From the NCBI GenBank assembly GCA_029057255.1, contig JAICZO010000277.1, positions 1-10,236 on the forward strand: a stretch of DNA of 10,236 nucleotides, written 5' to 3'. This DNA comes from Muribaculaceae bacterium. GTDB taxonomy: Bacteria > Bacteroidota > Bacteroidia > Bacteroidales > Muribaculaceae. Position 1 is the stretch's first letter; each line of letters starts with the position of its first letter. Shown here piece by piece: positions 7,585-10,236 of this stretch. Under the pieces are notes generated by a model. The model ran no database searches, was not told where the DNA came from, and saw only the letters and a list, made by a program, of their open reading frames with translations. The translations under genes and the position numbers were made by a program.

Positions 7585-7592
7585 TACTTTTG
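7585..7592 (+). promoter_or_regulatory. Likely -7 element for the PAS gene unit
   Basis: TACTTTTG matches TAnnTTTG and lies 28 nt before the ATG at 7621. The -33 side falls in the T-tract of the preceding terminator; the nearest TTG (7559-7561) is 23 nt away, wider than ideal. Confidence 0.5.
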
Positions 7593-7620
7593 CGCTAAAA
7601 TACAGCAACAAGTAAACGAA

Positions 7621-7968
7621 ATGGAAAAGCATATTCCCGACTGGGCCTTCCGCACTAACTGCGCCGTGACCGTGGCCGACGCCGACTGCAACATCATATA
7701 CATGAACGAGCGCTCGAGGCAGACATTCGCGGCTCGCGGAGGCGCTGATCTGATAGGCCACAACCTGATGGACTATCACAACGAGAACTCAAAGAAAATC
7801 ATACGCCGCCTGCTGGCAGAGGGTGGCACCAACGCCTACACAATCGAGAAAGAGGGGCTGCACAAGATGATATACCAGTCGGCATGGTTCGACGCCGACG
7901 GCAAGGTGGCCGGACTGGTTGAGCTGTCGATGGTCATTCCGCGCGAGATGCCCCACTATGTGAGGTGA
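7621..7968 (+). CDS. Single-domain PAS protein
   Basis: 115 residues, almost entirely one PAS fold: an opening strand (CAVTVADADCNIIYMN, about 14-29), the NERSRQTF helix, IGHNLMDYHNE (about 46-56), a helix ending in LLAEGG, a YTIEKEGLHKMIYQSAWF strand pair, and the closing strand AGLVELSMVI. PAS domains sense small ligands, redox state or light through bound heme or flavin, or mediate dimerisation. There is no kinase, cyclase or DNA-binding domain attached, so the output must come through a partner. The likely partner is the next gene, 56 nt downstream and without an apparent promoter of its own. No obvious cofactor-ligating residue can be assigned. The adjacency to a flavodiiron protein fits, but does not prove, a redox-sensing role. 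Confidence 0.82.
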   Translation: MEKHIPDWAFRTNCAVTVADADCNIIYMNERSRQTFAARGGADLIGHNLMDYHNENSKKIIRRLLAEGGTNAYTIEKEGLHKMIYQSAWFDADGKVAGLVELSMVIPREMPHYVR

Positions 7969-8024
7969 GTCATGCCGGCAGTGATGATGTGGCACTAAAG
8001 TACAACGATAACAGGTCAAAGACT

Positions 8025-8582
8025 ATGGATAATACTGACAGCAAAGAACTTGTAGCCCGCTTCGAAGAGAAAGCAGGCGAGGATCTCAACGCCTTTCTCC
8101 AGCGCAAAGGCGCCCTGGACGCGCATGTGCCCGTCTGCCCCGACGTGGAGGAGAAATGGAGCGTCATAGCACGTGCATACCTGCCCGACGGCGCACGCGA
8201 GTTCGCACAATACCCCGTGGTATCGCTCGGATGGATGATGCTCACAGGCATGGCCGTGGCATTCTACTGGGACAAGGACTGGGAGGCATACGCCTCGCGC
8301 GACGACATCTACGAGGAGCTGCGCGACCGACGCGGCTACGACAACATGGACGAAGTCATCGTCAACGATGTGCTCGGCTATGAAGGCGAGACGGCCGACA
8401 AGGTAAGCGCTCTTGTGGCCGAATGCGCCTCGCGCGTCTACGGCATGCTCAGCCACGAACACGTAGAGCCGGGCACAGAAGCGGCGTTAGGCTGCTATAT
8501 CGCCGCCCTGCACCGCCTGTACCTTGCCGGCATGGCTATGGAGCTGAATGCCTTGGGCTACCACATGTCGAAGCTGAACTGA
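8025..8582 (+). CDS. Conserved-looking hypothetical protein in the PAS operon
   Basis: 185 residues from the ATG at 8025; a GTG at 7965 overlapping the PAS stop (GTGA) would add 20 residues of low-quality sequence. I do not recognise the family. The protein appears soluble and mostly helical: a charged N-terminal segment (DNTDSKELVARFEEKAGEDL), a hydrophobic helix near residues 65-80 (VVSLGWMMLTGMAVAFYWDKDW), an acidic stretch (RDDIYEELRDRRGYDNMDEV), and two C-terminal helices rich in Ala, Leu and His/Tyr (CYIAALHRLYLAGMAMELNA). There is no signal peptide or known catalytic motif. Its codon use resembles the PAS gene. Cotranscription with the PAS protein suggests it may be the partner or output of that sensor (inference). 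The gene ends 11 bp from the convergent flavodiiron gene. Confidence 0.75.
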   Translation: MDNTDSKELVARFEEKAGEDLNAFLQRKGALDAHVPVCPDVEEKWSVIARAYLPDGAREFAQYPVVSLGWMMLTGMAVAFYWDKDWEAYASRDDIYEELRDRRGYDNMDEVIVNDVLGYEGETADKVSALVAECASRVYGMLSHEHVEPGTEAALGCYIAALHRLYLAGMAMELNALGYHMSKLN

Positions 8583-8592
8583 CAGGCGCCTG
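8583..8592. other. 10-bp palindrome between convergent genes
   Basis: CAGGCGCCTG is a perfect palindrome filling nearly all of the 11-bp gap. CTGA and TCAG extend it on either side with one bulged base. No T-tract follows on either strand, so it is at best a weak two-way hairpin. Confidence 0.3.
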
Positions 8593-8593
8593 C

Positions 8594-9757
8594 TCAGAGC
8601 ATAGCCTTGGCGAGCGCTCTCATGGCGGCCGTATCGTCGTGATGCAGACGGCTGCGGATGGTCACGACAGGCTCGACGACGGTCATATCCTTCATTTTGC
8701 CGAGCATGCCTGCCATGATTCCGGCAGCCATCGGCGCCCATGACCCGTTCTCGACAAGGCCTACCTTGCGGCCGCGCAGATTCTTGCGCTCGAGGTGATG
8801 GAGGAAGTCGTGCATGGCGGGGAAAATATCGCCGTCGTATGTCACCGAGCAGAGCACCATCTTGCTGAGCCTGAAGGCTTCGGCCACGGCATACGACACG
8901 TCGTGGCGGCAGAGGTCGAAGAGCACCACTTCGCCGGCGCCCTCCGTCTCGAGCATCGACGCGAGGCGTCGTGCGGCCTCGGCGGTGCCGCCGTAGACAG
9001 AGGCATATGCCACCAGCACACCGTCGGTCTCAGGTTCGTATCGGCTCCAGCGGTCGTAGAGCTTCCAGTAGTGGGCGAGATTGTCGGTCAGCACAGGGCC
9101 GTGGAGGGGAGCCACAGTATTGAAGCTCAGGCCTGTGAGCTTCTTCATGAGCGACTGCACGCTCGAGCCGAAGCGCCCCACGATGTTTGTGTAGTACCGT
9201 CTTGCCTCGGCATCCCAGGCCTCGCCGGAGCGCGACATTGCAAAGGAGCCGAAAGCGTCGGCCGAGAAGAGCACGCCCTCCGTTGTATCGAGAGTCACCA
9301 TCACCTCAGGCCAGTGTACCATAGGTGCCGTGATGAAGCGCAGCACCGTGCGGCCGAGACACAGCTCGTCGCCGTCGCTGACGATAACGCTTCTCTCCGA
9401 GAAGTCTATATCCTCGAAGAAATTACGCAGCATGGCGGCAGCCTTGGCCGTCGACACTATGCCGGCGGCAGGGTATCGCTCTATAAAAGCCCTGATACTG
9501 CCCGAGTGGTCAGGCTCGACATGCTGCACGATGAGATAGCGGGGCGTGCGGCCACTGTCGCCGAGAGCCTCCTCGAGCGAGGTGAGCCAGTCGGCACAGC
9601 GGCGCACATCGACAGAGTCGACAACGGCCACTGCATCGTCGTCGATTATATATGAGTTATATGATATGCCTGCGGGGACAGGATACTGTCCCTCGAAGAG
9701 ATCTATATTGTCATCCTCGGCACCGATAAAACTAATGAGCGGAGTGAGCTTGTGCAT
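8594..9757 (-). CDS. Flavodiiron protein, FprA-type O2/NO reductase
   Basis: 387 residues with the two-domain core of class A flavodiiron proteins. The N-terminal metallo-beta-lactamase domain carries the full set of diiron ligands at family spacing: H79, E81 and D83 in HVEPDHSG, H148 in MVHWPE, D167 in SADAFG and H219 in LHGPVL. The C-terminal flavodoxin domain (about 246-387) begins VLVAYASVYGGTAEAA; the FMN phosphate loop S253-T258 is SVYGGT where many relatives have S-x-YGNT. NGSWAP is the later flavin-contact loop. The enzyme reduces O2 to water or NO to N2O in the cytoplasm with electrons from rubredoxin or another carrier, and protects anaerobes from air. No rubredoxin domain or gene is in the window. 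Start ATG 9757 gives the expected family N-terminus (LFEGQYPVPAGISYNSYI). It converges with the PAS unit. Confidence 0.95.
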   Translation of the reverse strand: MHKLTPLISFIGAEDDNIDLFEGQYPVPAGISYNSYIIDDDAVAVVDSVDVRRCADWLTSLEEALGDSGRTPRYLIVQHVEPDHSGSIRAFIERYPAAGIVSTAKAAAMLRNFFEDIDFSERSVIVSDGDELCLGRTVLRFITAPMVHWPEVMVTLDTTEGVLFSADAFGSFAMSRSGEAWDAEARRYYTNIVGRFGSSVQSLMKKLTGLSFNTVAPLHGPVLTDNLAHYWKLYDRWSRYEPETDGVLVAYASVYGGTAEAARRLASMLETEGAGEVVLFDLCRHDVSYAVAEAFRLSKMVLCSVTYDGDIFPAMHDFLHHLERKNLRGRKVGLVENGSWAPMAAGIMAGMLGKMKDMTVVEPVVTIRSRLHHDDTAAMRALAKAML

Positions 9758-9784
9758 GTCAGATCTTGTTTAGTATTAGCACTG

Positions 9785-9792
9785 CAAAAATA
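9785..9792 (-). promoter_or_regulatory. Likely -7 element of the flavodiiron gene
   Basis: On the minus strand TATTTTTG (9792-9785) matches TAnnTTTG, 27 nt before the ATG. The -33 position falls inside the upstream terminator hairpin and shows no clear TTTG, so the promoter may be weak or need an activator. Confidence 0.45.
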
Positions 9793-9795
9793 GCT

Positions 9796-9865
9796 AAAAA
9801 AACAATCAGGCCGCGACTGAACTGCAAAAACTTTCCCCGGGAGGGAGTGGCAGTTCAGTCGCGGC
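9796..9865 (-). terminator. Intrinsic terminator of the secreted-protein gene
   Basis: GCCGCGACTGAACTGC (9810-9825) and GCAGTTCAGTCGCGGC (9850-9865) form a perfect 16-bp stem with a 24-nt loop. On the minus strand, seven T follow (9802-9796) seven bases after the stem. It starts 25 nt past the stop at 9891 and insulates the flavodiiron gene. On the plus strand no T-tract follows, so it acts in one direction. Confidence 0.85.
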
Positions 9866-9890
9866 ACTTATGTCAATCGACTGTTATGTC

Positions 9891-10236
9891 TTATCTGACC
9901 AGTACGGGGCGTGCGTATGCCGATGCGCCCTCGACACTGACGATGTAGTAACCGCGTCCGAGAGGAACAGTGACACTGTCCTGAGGCATAGCGCAGCTGT
10001 AGACGCATACGCCGGCGGCAGAGTATACTCTCAGCGTGCCTGCGCAGCCCGAGATATTGTCTACGGTGATGCCTTCGCTGCCGGCAGCGATGCTCACGAG
10101 GGCGTCAGCGGCTGCCACGGGAGCGTTGTCGATGCCGCTGATGTCGATGTTTTCGGGCAGATACATTATCATCCACTGGCGGTGTATTGGTGCCGCGTTG
10201 TCGCCGTAGTTCCACACACCGACGCGGGTGCCGGCA
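9891..10236 (-). CDS. Secreted protein C-terminus with type IX-like sorting domain (partial)
   Basis: The frame is open to the right edge; the last 114 residues are visible and the 5' end lies outside. The first part (VGVWNYGDNAAPIHRQW) resembles a ricin-type beta-trefoil repeat ending in a QW-like motif, common at the end of Bacteroidota carbohydrate-active or surface proteins. After a linker, about the last 75 residues have the shape of a type IX secretion C-terminal domain: TLRVYSAAGVCVYSC, then VTVPLGRGYYIVSVEG and a final basic VLVR strand. Such domains direct export through the type IX system and cleavage at the cell surface. The catalytic part is not visible, so the substrate is unknown. 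The domain has diverged from the strict consensus, and an ordinary Ig-like C-terminal domain is the alternative. Confidence 0.65.
   Translation of the reverse strand, partial: AGTRVGVWNYGDNAAPIHRQWMIMYLPENIDISGIDNAPVAAADALVSIAAGSEGITVDNISGCAGTLRVYSAAGVCVYSCAMPQDSVTVPLGRGYYIVSVEGASAYARPVLVR

Noticed and set aside
8795..9655. A 286-codon plus-strand open frame antisense to the flavodiiron gene
   Set aside because: It is a shadow of a confidently identified enzyme; the product has no domain, and there is no promoter or plausible start context.

Overview
The window looks like a chromosomal segment of a gut Bacteroidales, most likely Muribaculaceae or a close relative. Three things support this. 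Several genes are preceded by the Bacteroidota promoter pattern (TTTG or TTG, about 19-20 nt, then TAnnTTTG), and none has a strong Shine-Dalgarno. The right-edge gene ends in a type IX-secretion-like C-terminal domain. The gene families (class II Fic, DUF1848, ABC-F, flavodiiron protein) are typical of this order. The genus is inference; no rRNA or marker gene is present.

Left part (1-2203): the 3' end of a glycerophosphodiester-phosphodiesterase-like gene runs, practically without a gap, into an EptA/MCR-type phosphoethanolamine transferase with a complete metal site. Both act on phospholipid head groups, so an envelope lipid modification operon is the simplest reading.

Middle part (2161-5478): a class II Fic AMP-transferase with a C-terminal winged helix lies on the minus strand. 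It is bracketed by about 45-bp direct repeats that carry the same operator-like sequence, and the upstream copy overlaps the predicted fic promoter. This suggests autoregulation and an old head-to-tail duplication. Divergent from fic is a DUF1848 protein with a radical-SAM-like cysteine cluster at its C-terminus. A roughly 725-bp gene-poor, partly AT-rich stretch follows (4704-5428). It holds only short or degenerate reading frames, including three overlapping small ORFs and a doubtful tyrosine-recombinase remnant.

Right part (5429-10236): an ABC-F translation factor (minus strand) has its own promoter and hairpin terminator. Divergent from it is a GlsB/YeaQ/YmgE-type small membrane protein with a strong terminator. 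A two-gene plus-strand unit follows: a single-domain PAS protein and an unrecognised 185-aa protein. It converges on a flavodiiron protein (O2/NO reductase) with an 11-bp gap. A perfect 16-bp terminator hairpin then separates the flavodiiron promoter from the 3' end of a secreted protein whose gene leaves the window.

No tRNA, rRNA, CRISPR array or intact insertion sequence was seen. The most unusual structure is the repeat/operator arrangement around fic. I see no clear evidence of a wholly new multi-gene system.
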